From the NCBI RefSeq assembly GCF_001942335.1, contig NZ_MKKH01000007.1, positions 27,619 through 91,618 on the forward strand: a stretch of DNA of 64,000 bases, given 5' to 3'. Made by a program: the position numbers and the translations under genes. Source of the stretch: Cellulosimicrobium sp. CUA-896 (GTDB lineage: Bacteria; Actinomycetota; Actinomycetes; Actinomycetales; Cellulomonadaceae). Shown here one piece after another: positions 48,140 to 56,812 of this stretch. The notes beneath the pieces are model-generated. The model did no database searches. It was not told the origin of the DNA and saw only the letters and a list, made by a program, of their open reading frames with translations. Within the stretch, counting starts at the first letter, position 1; each line of letters starts with the position of its first letter.

Positions 48140-50455
48140 ATGAAGTTCACCGACGGTTTCTGGCACGCCCGCCCGGGGGTCGGCATCCACTACGCCCGCG
48201 AGGTCGACCGCATCTGGGCGGACGACGGCCGGCTCGGCGTCATCGCTCCGACCAAGGTCGTGGAGAAGCGCGGTGACGTGCTCAACCTTCCCGTCCTCAC
48301 CGCCTCGCTCTCCTCGCCGATGGAGAACGTGGTCCGCGTCCGCCTCACCCACCACAAGGGCAAGCCGGTGCCCCGGCGGTTCGAGCTGTTCGAGGCGTCG
48401 GGCGACGTCGCGAAGATCGAGCTCGAGGACGGCCGCGCCACGCTGACCTCGGGCGACCTCAGCGCGCACCTCGAGGTGGGGAAGGGGTGGGAGCTCCGGT
48501 TCGAGGCGGACGGTCGTCAGCTGACCCGCAGCGGCGGCAAGTCGGCCGCGTGGGCGGACGTCGCGGCCGGCGCGCGGTCGACCACGGCCCGATCCAGCTC
48601 GAGCGCGAGGGGCGCACGAGCTACATGTTCGACCAGCTCGACCTCGGCGTCGGCGAGCTCGTCTACGGGCTCGGCGAGCGGTTCGGGCCGGTGGTCAAGA
48701 ACGGCCAGACCGTCGACATCTGGAACTACGACGGCGGCACGTCGAGCGAGCAGGCGTACAAGAACGTGCCGTTCTACCTGACCAACCGCGGCTACGGGGT
48801 GTTCGTCGACGACCCGGGCCACGTCTCGTTCGAGGTGGGGTCCGAGGCCGTCGAGCGGGTCCAGTTCTCCGTCGAGGGGAGTCGCTCGACTACTACGTCA
48901 TCTACGGGCCCGACCCGAAGACGATCCTCGAGCGCTACACCGCGCTGACGGGCCGTCCCGCCCGGATCCCCGCGTGGACGTACGGGCTGTGGCTGAGCAC
49001 GAGCTTCACCACGGACTACGACGAGCAGACCGTCAACCGGTTCATCGACGGGATGGCGGAGCGCGACATCCCGCTCAGCCTCTTCCACTTCGACTGCTTC
49101 TGGATGCGCGAGTTCAATTGGTGCGACTTCGTCTGGGACGAGCGGGTGTTCCCCGACCCGGACGGCATGCTCGCGCGCCTGCACGACCGCGGCCTGCGGG
49201 TGTGCGTGTGGATCAACCCGTACATCGCGCAGCAGTCGCCGCTGTTCGACGAGGGGATGGCCCGCGGCTACCTCGTGCGCAACCGGGACGGCAGCGTGTG
49301 GCAGTGGGACCGGTGGCAGGCGGGGATGGCCCTGGTCGACTTCACGAACCCGGACGCGACCGCCTGGTACAAGGACGCGCTCCGGCGCCTCGTGCGCCAG
49401 GGCGTCGACTGCTTCAAGACGGACTTCGGCGAGCGGATCCCCGTGGACGTGGTCTACGCGGACGGGTCCGACCCCGAGCGCATGCACAACTACTACACGC
49501 ACCTGTACAACCAGGCGGTGCACGAGGTCCTCGCCGAGGAGCGCGGCGAGGGCGACGCGGTGCTGTTCGCCCGCTCGGCGAGCGCGGGCGGTCAGCAGTT
49601 CCCCGTCCACTGGGGCGGCGACTCGACGGCCTCGTTCGCCTCGATGGCCGAGACGCTCCGCGGCGGGCTGTCCCTGGCGTACTCCGGCTTCGGCTACTGG
49701 AGCCACGACATCGGCGGGTTCGAGCTCACGCCCGACGCGGCGGTGTTCAAGCGCTGGACGCCCTCGGCCTGATGTCGAGCCACAGCCGCCTGCACGGCAG
49801 CGGCTCGTACCGCGTGCCGTGGATGTTCGACGAGGACGAGACCGACCCGCAGAGCGCCGTGGCGGTGACGCGGACGTTCGCCCGGTTCAAGAACCGTCTC
49901 GCGCCGTACCTCGTCGCCGCCGGGGACGAGGCGCACCGCACGGGCACGCCGATCATGCGACCGATGCTGCTCGAGTTCCCCGACGACCCGTCGGTGCCGC
50001 ACCTCGACCGCCAGTACATGCTCGGCGCCGACCTCCTCGTCGCGCCGGTGTTCACGGCGGAGGGCGACGTCGAGCTCTACCTGCCCGAGGGCACCTGGGC
50101 GGGCCTGCGGACCGGGGAGCGGGTCGACGGCGGCCGGTGGGTGCGCGAGCGCCACGGCTTCGACTCGCTGCCCCTGTACGTGCGCCCCGGCGGCGTCGTG
50201 CCCCTGAGCGCCCACGAGGACCGGGCCGACGCCGACCACCTGGACGGGCTCACGCTCGTCGTGAACCCCGGGGCGCCCGGCTGGTCGCGGACCGTCCGGG
50301 TGCGTGGGCTCGACGGAGCTCCCGTCGCCTTCTCGGTGCGCCGGGACGACGACGGCCTCGTCGTCGAGAGCGCGCTCGCGGACGGCTGGTCGGTGCAGGT
50401 CGCCGGCGGGACGAGCGCGGGCGCGGTCGACGGCACCGCGCGCGTCGCGCTCTGA
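48140..50455 (+). CDS. GH31 alpha-xylosidase (YicI/XylS type), three frame breaks
   Basis: Corrected length 772 residues. The nucleophile motif is [19 protein letters not shown] (Asp at 49422-49424), followed by [14 protein letters not shown], the alpha-xylosidase version of GH31, and the acid/base Asp in [10 protein letters not shown] (49620-49622). An N-terminal beta domain and a C-terminal pair are present. It has no signal peptide, so it removes alpha-xylose from imported xyloglucan fragments or isoprimeverose inside the cell. Breaks at 48576-48577, 48876-48879 and 49760 are each one G short. Confidence 0.9.
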
Positions 50456-50457
50456 CC

Positions 50458-51387
50458 GTGGACGACGCCAGCGTGACGCGTGTCAGCGTCGCCCCGGCCG
50501 TGCCGGACTGGGCCGCCGGCGAGATCGCCGGCTGCGGTGCCGAGGTCGTGCCGCCGGGGCCTGCGACCGAGGGTCTCGTGTGGCTCGGCTTCCACGACCC
50601 GGCGGGTCTGCGGGAGGCGCTCGCGCGCGCCCCGCGGACCCGCTGGGTGCAGCTCCCGTCCGCGGGGGTCGACGACTACGCGGAGGCCGGCGTCCTGGAC
50701 CCGGCGATCACGTGGACATCCGCCAAGGGTGCCTACGCGCGCCCGGTCGCCGAGCACGCGCTCGCGCTCACGCTCGCCCTGCTCCGCCGGCTGCACGAGC
50801 GGGCGCGCGCGACGAGCTGGGGCGAGCAGGCGGGCACGAGCCTGCACGGCCTCACGGTCGTGGTGGTCGGCGCGGGCGGGGTGGCGCGCGAGCTCGTGCG
50901 CCTCCTGCAGCCCTTCGGCACGCGGACGGTGGTCGTGCGGCGGCGCGCGGAGCCGGTCGAGGGGGCCGACCGCACGGTCACGTCCGCGAGCCTGCACGCC
51001 GAGCTCGCGTCGGCCGACGTCGTGGTGGTCGCCGCGGCGCTGACGAGCAGCACCCGCGCGCTCGTCGGCGCGGCCGAGCTGGGGGCGATGCGGCCGGAGG
51101 CGGTGCTCGTCAACGTCGCCCGAGGCCCGGTCGTGGACACGGAGGCGCTCGGGGCGGCTCTCGCGGACGGGCGCCTGGCGGGTGCCGCGCTGGACGTCAC
51201 CGACCCCGAGCCGCTCCCGGACGGGCACCCCCTGTGGGACGAGCCGCGGGCGCTGATCACGCCGCACACGGCGGACACCGCGGAGATGGTGGCGCCCCTG
51301 CTCCGGGCGCGCGTCGCGACGAACGTGCGCCGCTTCGTCTCCGGCGAGCCGTTGGAGGGCGTCGTCGACGCCGCGGCGGGGTACTGA
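50458..51387 (+). CDS. D-isomer-specific 2-hydroxyacid dehydrogenase family protein
   Basis: 309 residues from GTG at 50458, only 2 nt after the alpha-xylosidase stop. NAD motif VVVVGAGGVARELVRLL, then VNVARGPVVDTEAL (substrate Arg), DVTDPEPLPDGHPLW (Glu) and ITPHTAD (catalytic His). Closely tied to the alpha-xylosidase gene, so it may handle a sugar-acid or keto product of the same pathway, but this is inference from position only. Confidence 0.87.
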   Translation: MDDASVTRVSVAPAVPDWAAGEIAGCGAEVVPPGPATEGLVWLGFHDPAGLREALARAPRTRWVQLPSAGVDDYAEAGVLDPAITWTSAKGAYARPVAEHALALTLALLRRLHERARATSWGEQAGTSLHGLTVVVVGAGGVARELVRLLQPFGTRTVVVRRRAEPVEGADRTVTSASLHAELASADVVVVAAALTSSTRALVGAAELGAMRPEAVLVNVARGPVVDTEALGAALADGRLAGAALDVTDPEPLPDGHPLWDEPRALITPHTADTAEMVAPLLRARVATNVRRFVSGEPLEGVVDAAAGY

Positions 51388-51468
51388 GGCGGGGTACTGA
51401 GGGGACTGGGCGGGGTACTGAGGGTACTGAGGGTTACTGAGGGTACTGAAGGTACTGAAGGTACTGAC
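51378..51468. repeat. Degenerate tandem repeat of about 9 bp (GGTACTGAG/AGGTACTGA)
   Basis: Eight or so copies of a 9-10 bp GGTACTGA unit, partly interrupted, start in the last codons of the dehydrogenase gene and run toward the next gene. Copy-number differences would not change the protein unless in the first unit. Confidence 0.8.
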
Positions 51469-51527
51469 GCGGCCGACGCCGGTCGCCGTCGCTACGCTGG
51501 TGGGCACCGACGCGAAGGAGCGTTCCG

Positions 51528-51955
51528 ATGGTCCCGGAGATCAACTACTGGGCGGTGCTCGCCGCGACGGCGTCGAGCATGCTCGTCGGCGCGGTCTGGT
51601 ACACGCCGAAGGTGTTCGGCACGTACTGGATGCGTGTCGCGAAGGTGGACCCGTCCGGCGAGGGGCGCGACGCGTCGGGCCTCTCGTGGTGACGGTGCTC
51701 GTCAGCTTCGTCACCGCGTGGGTGCTGGCCGGCGCGACGTTCCTGTCGTGGTCGTTCTACGGCGGGGGCTACCTGCTGAACGCGCTCGGCACCGCCGTCG
51801 TGCTGTGGGCCGGGTTCACCGCGGCCCGGTTCGTCACGCACGACGCGTTCGAGGGCCGACCTGCCGGGCTCACCGTGCTGAACATCGCGCACGAGTTGGT
51901 GACCCTCGCGGTCATGGGCCTGCTCGTGGGGCTGCTCCCGCCCGCCGGCGTCTGA
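51528..51955 (+). CDS. DUF1761 small membrane protein, one frame break
   Basis: Corrected length 142 residues. NYWAVLAATASSMLVGAVWYTPKVFGTYWM at the N-terminus and the later VLWAGFTAARFVTHDAFEG and LLPPAGV fit DUF1761, a four-helix membrane family of unknown function. The frame breaks at 51680-51681 (cc for ccc), restored to DASGPLVVTVLVSF. Confidence 0.78.
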
Positions 51956-52028
51956 GGGACCGTCTGAGGGACCGGTCTGAGGGACGGAGCGGCGGGCGGC
52001 CGGCGACCTGCGGTCGGGCGACGGCCGG

Positions 52029-52349
52029 TCAGGCGACGAGCTCGACGTCCCCGACGGCCGGCTCGGTGACCTCGGCCACCTCGGCGAGGCGGCGACGGCG
52101 CGCCTTGACGAGCAGCGCGACGGCCTGGACGCCGATGACGATCCACACCAGGTTCGCGAACACCGACGGCCACACCCCGTTCGTCGCCGCGACGAGACCC
52201 ATGAGGCCGGCCGCGGTGAGGTTGGTGAGCTGGAAGTGGGCCGAGGACGGGGTCCAGCGGCCACGGCTCACCATGGCGTAGGCGACGACGCCGGCGGCGG
52301 CGCCGACCCAACCGAGGATCATGACGAAGGTGTCGAGGGTGACGAGCAC
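52029..52349 (-). CDS. CBU_0592-like small membrane protein
   Basis: 106 residues from GTG at 52349 (GGAG upstream). Three membrane helices with MILGWVGAAAGVVAYAMVS, SSAHFQLTNLTAAGLMG and VFANLVWIVIGVQAV, the pattern of the CBU_0592 membrane family. Basic tail with five arginines, then an acidic end. Function unknown. The 52350-52566 interval is a divergent promoter shared with lysR. Confidence 0.7.
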   Translation of the reverse strand: MLVTLDTFVMILGWVGAAAGVVAYAMVSRGRWTPSSAHFQLTNLTAAGLMGLVAATNGVWPSVFANLVWIVIGVQAVALLVKARRRRLAEVAEVTEPAVGDVELVA

Positions 52350-52566
52350 AGCGAACTCCGGGTGCAACGAAGGGGTGGGTGGAGAGGGTTCCGCGACGCT
52401 GCGGTGGCTGTGCGCTCCGGGCACGTAGCTGGTGGCGCGGGGTGGGACGTAGGTCTGGCGCCGACCCCACGGTCGGAGGAGTGCCGATCGGCGCCACGAC
52501 CAGTGTGAGGCTTCTCGGGGTTCAGCACAATCGAACGTCTCTTGAGTGGCCGTTTAGTATGGCTAC

Positions 52567-53487
52567 ATGGCGACGGACCCACGCAGGCTTGCCTTCCTCC
52601 TTGCCGTGCACCGGGGCGGAGGTGTGCTCGCGGCCGCGGATCTCCTTGCGGTGACCCCGTCCGCGGTCTCCCAGCAGATCCAACGGCTGGAGGCCGAGGA
52701 GGGCGTGACGGTGCTCGACCGCGGTCCGCGCGGCGTGACGCTCACCCCGGCGGGCCGCGTGCTCGCCGACGTGGCCGAACGCATCGAGACCGAGCTCGTC
52801 GAGGCGCGCAAGGAGCTCGCCGCGCTGAGCGACGAGGTGACGGGCCGGGTGAGCGTCGGCGCGTTCCAGTCGGCCATCCGCGCCGTCGTCGCACCGGTCG
52901 CCCTGCGCATCGCCGAGGAGTCGCCCGGCGTCGAGCTGAGCGTCCAGGAGCGCGAGCCCGCCGAGGCGCTGCGGCTGCTGCGCGCGGGCGAGCTCGACGT
53001 GGTGCTGCTCGAGCGCGACTTCGAGGTCGCGGAGACCCCTGCCCCGCGCGGCACCCACGAGGTCGTGCTCCTGGAAGAGCCCTGGCGCCTCGTCGTCCCC
53101 GCCGCGATGCCGACCCCCGCGCGCCTCGACGACGTGCGCGACGCCGTCTGGCTCGCTGCCCAGCCGCACACCGCGGCCGCGCGCGCCCTGAGCAGGCTGT
53201 CGCACGCCCTCGGCGGGTCGCTGCGCACCCAGCACCTGTACTACGACTCCGACGTCGCGCTGTCGCTCGTCGCCGCGGGTCTCGGCGTCGCGATGCTCCC
53301 CGCGCTGGCCGTCGAGGGCGGCGCCGCCGACGAGGTGCCCGAGGGCGTCACGGTCGTCGGCCTGCCGGGCCTCGGCTCGCGCCGGCTCGTGGCCCGCCAC
53401 CGTGCGACCCGGCACGAGCCGCGACCGGTCGTCGGCGCCGTGCTCGACGCGATGGTCGAGGCCGCCGCGGAGATCACCTTCGCCTGA
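52567..53487 (+). CDS. LysR-family transcriptional regulator
   Basis: 306 residues. N-terminal helix-turn-helix (AFLLAVHRGGGVLAAADLLA, AVSQQIQRLEAEEG) and a LysR substrate domain. The natural targets are the divergent small membrane gene and the downstream dehydrogenase-ACT gene. Inducer unknown. It reads toward the ACT fusion with only 20 nt between. Confidence 0.87.
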   Translation: MATDPRRLAFLLAVHRGGGVLAAADLLAVTPSAVSQQIQRLEAEEGVTVLDRGPRGVTLTPAGRVLADVAERIETELVEARKELAALSDEVTGRVSVGAFQSAIRAVVAPVALRIAEESPGVELSVQEREPAEALRLLRAGELDVVLLERDFEVAETPAPRGTHEVVLLEEPWRLVVPAAMPTPARLDDVRDAVWLAAQPHTAAARALSRLSHALGGSLRTQHLYYDSDVALSLVAAGLGVAMLPALAVEGGAADEVPEGVTVVGLPGLGSRRLVARHRATRHEPRPVVGAVLDAMVEAAAEITFA

Positions 53488-53507
53488 GGGGGTCGTACGC
53501 TGCCCGG

Positions 53508-54926
53508 GTGGACGTAGCGGTGATCGGCGCGACGGGCGACGTCGGGCGTCAGGTGTGCACGCAGCTCGTCGAGCGGCAGGTGCTGCCGCCGACGTCGCGC
53601 CTCCAGCTCGTCGGCCGCGCCGGCGGGGCGTCCGCCCGTGCGGTGCACGGCCTGCGCGCCGACCTCGTCGACGCCTACGACGAGCACGCGCCCCTGCTCG
53701 ACGTCGCGCACTCCCCGCAGGACGTCGCAGCGGACGTCGTCGTGGTCGCGGCGGGTCTCACCGCGCCCGCGCGCGCCGGCACCGACCCCGACCGCCGGCT
53801 GCTCGCGGAGACGAACCGCGCCGTCCTCGCCGAGCACGCCGACGCGATCGCCCGCCACGGGTCCGGGCACGAGGTCGTGATCGTCGTGACGAACCCGGTC
53901 GAGCTCGGGGTCGCGGTGATGGCCGAGCGCCTGGGCCGGCACCGGGTGATCGGCATGGGCGCGTGGCTCGACACGCTGCGCTTCCGGCGTGAGGTCGCGC
54001 TCGAGCTCGGCGTGCGGCGCCACCGCGTGGGGGGTTTCGTCGCCGGGCAGCACGGGGAGGACGCCGTGCCCCTGTGGTCGACGGTCCGCGTCAGCGGGCT
54101 CGACCTGGACGAGCGGCGGCGCGCCGTCGACGCCGTGCGCCGCGGGCGGACCCTCGACGTGCTGCCGGCCGAGATCGCCGCCGCGAAGCGCGAGCTCGCG
54201 TCCGTCGCCGTCGAGGACATCGGCGCGGCGTTCGACCTCATCGACGCCTGGCCCGCCGACCTGAGGACGGTCGCGCGCCCGTGGATGACGCACCAGTCCG
54301 GCGCGAAGACGCCGGCGGGGACGGCGAGCGCGACCGTCGACCTCGTCGACACCCTGCTCGACGGGCGCGAGATCGTCGTCGCCGGTCAGGTCGCGCTCGA
54401 CGGCGAGGTCCTCCTCGCGGACGGCCGGGGCGGTGCGGCCGCGCCGTTCCGCGGCGTGCTCGGGGTCCCGCTCGTGCTCGGGCCCGAGGGCTGGACGCGC
54501 GTGCTCCTCGACGCGCTGCCCGACGACGAGGCGCGCCGCCTCGCGGGGGCCGCGGACGGCGTCGCGCAGATGCTCGCCGCCACCGGGAGCCCCAGCGGGG
54601 CGACGACGAGCGCCCCGGCCGGCACGACGGCCGACGCGTCGGCCGGCCCCGCGCCGGCGGGGACCGCCGCCGGGGCGCGCGGCGAGCGCACGTGGGTCGC
54701 GACCGTCCACGGGCTCGACCAGCCCGGCACGCTCACCGCGCTCACCGGCGTGTTCTCCACGCGCGGCGTCAGCTTCGACTCCCTCGCGACCACGCCCGCC
54801 GACGACGGCGGCCGGGTCGGGCGCATCGACGTGACCTTCCGCGCGACCGAGCGTCGGACCCGGGCGCTCGAGCGCGCGGTGGGCCGGCTCGCGACGGTGC
54901 GCTCCGTCGTCGTGCGCGCCGCCTGA
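53508..54926 (+). CDS. Malate/lactate dehydrogenase-like protein fused to a C-terminal ACT domain
   Basis: 472 residues from GTG at 53508. Residues about 1-345 are an LDH/MDH fold: GATGDVGRQ nucleotide loop, VTNPVELGVAVMAERLG, GAWLDTLRFRREVALELG and GGFVAGQHGEDAVPLWS with the catalytic His. An Ala/Gly/Thr linker (about 360-395) leads to an ACT domain (ERTWVATVHGLDQPGTLTALT to the end). ACT domains bind amino acids. The fusion is unusual; allosteric control of a dehydrogenase by an amino acid is the obvious reading. Confidence 0.82.
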   Translation: MDVAVIGATGDVGRQVCTQLVERQVLPPTSRLQLVGRAGGASARAVHGLRADLVDAYDEHAPLLDVAHSPQDVAADVVVVAAGLTAPARAGTDPDRRLLAETNRAVLAEHADAIARHGSGHEVVIVVTNPVELGVAVMAERLGRHRVIGMGAWLDTLRFRREVALELGVRRHRVGGFVAGQHGEDAVPLWSTVRVSGLDLDERRRAVDAVRRGRTLDVLPAEIAAAKRELASVAVEDIGAAFDLIDAWPADLRTVARPWMTHQSGAKTPAGTASATVDLVDTLLDGREIVVAGQVALDGEVLLADGRGGAAAPFRGVLGVPLVLGPEGWTRVLLDALPDDEARRLAGAADGVAQMLAATGSPSGATTSAPAGTTADASAGPAPAGTAAGARGERTWVATVHGLDQPGTLTALTGVFSTRGVSFDSLATTPADDGGRVGRIDVTFRATERRTRALERAVGRLATVRSVVVRAA

Positions 54927-55123
54927 CGCGCGCCCGGGGGGCTGAGCCGGGCTGCGCCCCGCACCGGGTCGCGCGGTTCTCACAGCACGCGCCCGCCGGG
55001 TGAGCGCAGACCGTAACGCGACGGCGCGCACGGGGACACGACGGGGAAACGGCCGCCGCCTAGCGTCGTCGACGCCGCACCGCGGCAAGGCCACCGACGA
55101 CCTCTCCCCCCGGAGCCGCGCCC

Positions 55124-56014
55124 ATGTCCTACGTCAAGCCCGCCGAGCTCGTCCCGACCCTCGTCGACGCCGGCGCCAGCAAGGTCCTGCTCTCCACCCG
55201 CGACACGCTCGTCCGGTCCACCATGGGCGGGGCGATCCTCGCGATCGCCGCCGCGTTCGCCGTCACGGTCACCGTGACGACCGGGCACGCGGTCCTCGGC
55301 GCCGTCCTGTTCCCCGTCGGCTTCATCATGCTGTACCTGCTGGGGTACGACCTGCTGACCGGCATGTTCGTGCTCGGCCCGCTCGCGTGGCTCGACAAGC
55401 GCCCGGGCGTCACGCTGCGCGCCGTGCTGCGCAACTGGGGCCTCGTCTTCGTCGGCAACTTCCTCGGCGCGTTCGCGGTCGCCGTGATGATGGCGATCGT
55501 CGTGACGTACGGGTTCGACACCCCGCCGAACGAGGTCGGTCAGGCCATCGGCCACATCGGCGAGGGCCGCACGGTCGGGTACGCCGAGCACGGGGCGTCG
55601 GGCATGCTCACGCTGTTCGTCCGCGGGATGCTGTGCAACTGGATGGTGTCGATGGGCGTCGTCGGCGCCATGATCGCCAAGGACGTGCCCGGCAAGGCGA
55701 TCGCCATGTGGATGCCGATCATGCTGTTCTTCTTCATGAGCTTCGAGCACTCGATCGTCAACATGTTCCTGTTCCCCTCGGGCCTGCTGCTCGGCGGGGA
55801 GTTCACGGTCATGGACTACCTCGTGTGGAACGAGATCCCCACCGTGCTCGGCAACCTCGTGGGCGGGCTCGTGCTCACCGGCCTCCCCCTCTACCTGACG
55901 CACGGCCGGCCGAAGGCGCGCCGGGCGGCGGCGGACCTCCCGGGTCCCGGGGCCGGCGACGCGGCGCCCACGTCCGCGACCTCGTCGAAGGAGCTCGTGG
56001 GCGAGCCCGTCTGA
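55124..56014 (+). CDS. Formate/nitrite transporter (FNT) family channel
   Basis: 296 residues. Six membrane helices with the FNT signatures SMGGAILAIAAAF-type start, N-F-L-G-A-F at the second, GMLCNWMVSMGVVGAM at the central half-helix and FFFMSFEHSIVNMF with the conserved His. These form pentameric pores for formate, nitrite or similar weak acids. Adjacent genes give no hint of which anion. The last 35 residues are a disordered acidic tail. Confidence 0.88.
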   Translation: MSYVKPAELVPTLVDAGASKVLLSTRDTLVRSTMGGAILAIAAAFAVTVTVTTGHAVLGAVLFPVGFIMLYLLGYDLLTGMFVLGPLAWLDKRPGVTLRAVLRNWGLVFVGNFLGAFAVAVMMAIVVTYGFDTPPNEVGQAIGHIGEGRTVGYAEHGASGMLTLFVRGMLCNWMVSMGVVGAMIAKDVPGKAIAMWMPIMLFFFMSFEHSIVNMFLFPSGLLLGGEFTVMDYLVWNEIPTVLGNLVGGLVLTGLPLYLTHGRPKARRAAADLPGPGAGDAAPTSATSSKELVGEPV

Positions 56015-56073
56015 CGGCGGGCCTGTCTGCGGGCGCGCCGGCGCGCGTCGCTCGCGAGCCGACGACCTCCGGC

Positions 56074-56427
56074 TCAGCCGCGGGGGGCGGTGGCGCGCGC
56101 CGCTCGCGAGCCGACGACGGCGCCGGCCACGGTGAGCCCGAGCGCGATCAGCGCCGCCGCGCCGGCGACGACCGCCGACAGGGAGTCCCCGGGGACGAGG
56201 AGCAGCACGGGTCCCGCGGCCGCCAGCACCCAGCCGGCGCCCTCGCTCAGCGGGCGGGCCCTGCGGTGCGCCGCGCGCCACGCCTCGTCGCTCGCGAGGG
56301 TGGCGGCCGTGCGGATCCCGGCGACCTGGTTGCGCCCGAGCCGGCCGTCCGCCGCCGCGCGGGCGCACCACACGAGCACGAGGCCGGCCGCGAGGAGCAC
56401 CGGCAGCAGGACCAGGTCGGCGAGCAC
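56074..56427 (-). CDS. SdpI-like small membrane protein
   Basis: 117 residues from GTG at 56427. Three hydrophobic helices and the GRNQVAGIRTAATLASDEAWRAAHRRA stretch of the SdpI/YhfL type, in which SdpI gives immunity to a toxic peptide in Bacillus. Here no toxin gene is near, so the role is unknown. Convergent with the FNT gene. Confidence 0.7.
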   Translation of the reverse strand: MLADLVLLPVLLAAGLVLVWCARAAADGRLGRNQVAGIRTAATLASDEAWRAAHRRARPLSEGAGWVLAAAGPVLLLVPGDSLSAVVAGAAALIALGLTVAGAVVGSRAARATAPRG

Positions 56428-56524
56428 GGCCCCACCCTGCCACGCCCGATAGGATGGCGGCACAACTTCACGCTTCACCGGTGGTCCCGTGCCCGCGCGG
56501 GACGAAGGGCCACCGTGCCGCCCG

Positions 56525-56775
56525 AACCACGACGGGAGAGCTCGCCCCGGTCCTCGACCGGGGCGGCGCCGAAGGAGCAAGTCCTCCCCGGGAATCTCTC
56601 AGGCCCACGTACCGTCGCGGCGAGGCAACTCTGGAAAGCGGTCGTGCCGGTCTCGCCCCCGCGGCTGCCGGTGCGGCCCACCGACGGTGCAAGCCGGCGC
56701 GCCCCGGCCCTCGTGAGGGCATGGCGGACCGGCAAAACTCTCAGGTCGACGCGTGCGTCCGATGACAGAGCGGGG
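56525..56775 (+). ncRNA. Tandem glycine riboswitch
   Basis: Two gcvT-type aptamers in series upstream of gcvP. Aptamer 1: GGGAGAG, then GCCGAAGGAGCAA (56568-56580), GGAATCTCTCAGG (56591-56603) and AGGCAACTCTGGAAAG (56623-56638). Aptamer 2 ends with CAAAACTCTCAGG and GATGACAGAGCGGGGAGG (56761-56778). Order and motifs match glycine riboswitches of actinobacteria. Glycine binding should switch on gcvP-gcvT-gcvH. Confidence 0.93.
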
Positions 56776-56812
56776 AGGGACCAGCCCTCGTCCCCCGCCA
56801 CCGGAGGTCCCC

